Source: an endosymbiont of Escarpia spicata (GTDB taxonomy: Bacteria > Pseudomonadota > Gammaproteobacteria > Chromatiales > Chromatiaceae). Taken from it: a stretch of DNA of 64,000 nucleotides. Positions 63,728 through 64,000 of this stretch are shown in pieces. The stretch covers positions 168,251 to 232,250 of the forward strand of contig QFXE01000020.1 of NCBI GenBank assembly GCA_003349915.1. Reading direction: 5' to 3'. Every line of letters begins with the position of its first letter. Positions within the stretch are counted from its first letter, which is position 1. The translations under genes were made by a program, and so were the position numbers. The notes beneath the pieces were generated by a model. That model saw nothing but the letters and a program-made list of their open reading frames with translations, had not been told where the DNA came from and did not search any database.

Positions 63728-64000
63728 ATGAACATTAAAAATATCATTACAGGCGTCATCTGCAGCACTGCGCTGATTGCCGGCTCCGCATCAGCGGCGC
63801 TCTACGAATTCGACGGCGCTGAATGGGCTTCCTGGGCTCTGATCGACAACGACGCCGATCTGAATACCGATCCCAATGTCTGGATCTCCACAGGCGTCAC
63901 TGAAAAAGGCGATTTCAACGCCTTCTGGGAAAACGATGGCGCTGGCAATCCGGCTTGGGCAGACGAGTACTCCGTGGCCTACTTTGGTGCTGACGGCGGC
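63728..64000 (+). CDS. Secreted protein of unknown function (partial, 3' end outside window)
   Basis: The 91 visible residues begin with a clear Sec signal peptide (MNIKNIITGVICSTALIAG, cleavage after ASA at about 24). The mature part is Asp/Trp/Gly/Asn-rich (YEFDGAEWASWALIDNDAD …), the composition typical of secreted extracellular or PEP-CTERM proteins. The C-terminus that would show a sorting signal lies beyond the window. The sigma-54-type promoter upstream fits the RpoN-dependent control known for some PEP-CTERM genes. Confidence 0.75.
   Translation, partial: MNIKNIITGVICSTALIAGSASAALYEFDGAEWASWALIDNDADLNTDPNVWISTGVTEKGDFNAFWENDGAGNPAWADEYSVAYFGADGG

Noticed and set aside
1..64000. tRNA, rRNA or other stable RNA genes
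   Set aside because: No cloverleaf or conserved rRNA segments were noticed in the intergenic stretches; a covariance-model scan would be needed to exclude small RNAs.

Overview
The window is chromosomal DNA of a gammaproteobacterium. Its housekeeping gene order matches the Pseudomonas/Chromatiales type: argH–algZ–algR–hemC–hemD–hemX–hemY; cyaA–lptM–dapF–DUF484–xerC; hslV–hslU–DUF971–ubiE–ubiJ–ubiB; gpmI–envC–ctpA–deacetylase; rhodanese–secB–gpsA–trmL. I infer a Chromatiales-like, possibly sulfur-oxidising host, but no gene here fixes the genus.

Layout. 1–7 kb (minus strand): heme biosynthesis hemC, hemD, hemX and the start of hemY, then a c-type cytochrome and an AlgZ/AlgR-type two-component system. 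7–21.4 kb (plus strand): argH, a MazG-like pyrophosphohydrolase, a PAS/degenerate-GGDEF protein overlapping a class I adenylate cyclase, lptM, dapF, xerC, hslVU and ubiEJB. 21.5–51 kb: a large surface-polysaccharide locus in several opposed transcription blocks, partly AT-rich and carrying repeats. It holds three sugar aminotransferases, a MurJ-like flippase, glycosyltransferases, a Wzy-like protein, an O-antigen ligase, a PglC-type priming transferase and a WbpM/PglF-type dehydratase. 51–64 kb: a disrupted beta-CASP nuclease, a disrupted DJ-1 protein, ctpA, envC, gpmI, arsR, rhodanese, secB, gpsA, trmL, a class 1B dihydroorotate dehydrogenase, an HDOD protein and the start of a secreted protein behind a sigma-54-type promoter.

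Most interesting system. The polysaccharide locus encodes two unrelated enzymes that form carbon–sulfur bonds from sulfite. One is a clear UDP-sulfoquinovose synthase (SQD1/Agl3 type, 26.5 kb). The other is a ComA-type phosphosulfolactate synthase (36.8 kb). The ComA gene is the last gene of a tight array: GtrB/DPM-type glycosyltransferase, fumarate reductase/aspartate oxidase-like flavoprotein, argininosuccinate lyase-like protein, ComA. ComA plus an aspartase/fumarase-superfamily lyase is how bacterial coenzyme M synthesis begins (PEP + sulfite to phosphosulfolactate to sulfoacrylate). Here the next gene is a flavoprotein that keeps the fumarate-binding residues, and sulfoacrylate is a fumarate analogue. 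I propose a pathway to a sulfonated C3 acid (3-sulfopropionate, or cysteate-like) that decorates a sulfonated exopolysaccharide. This is inference.

Other structure. There are two copies of a terminal-inverted-repeat MITE, several families of palindromic intergenic repeats and a heptamer tandem array. Four genes are apparently disrupted (cytochrome c, the AlgZ-like kinase, the beta-CASP nuclease and DJ-1). I see no tRNA, rRNA, CRISPR array or intact transposase.
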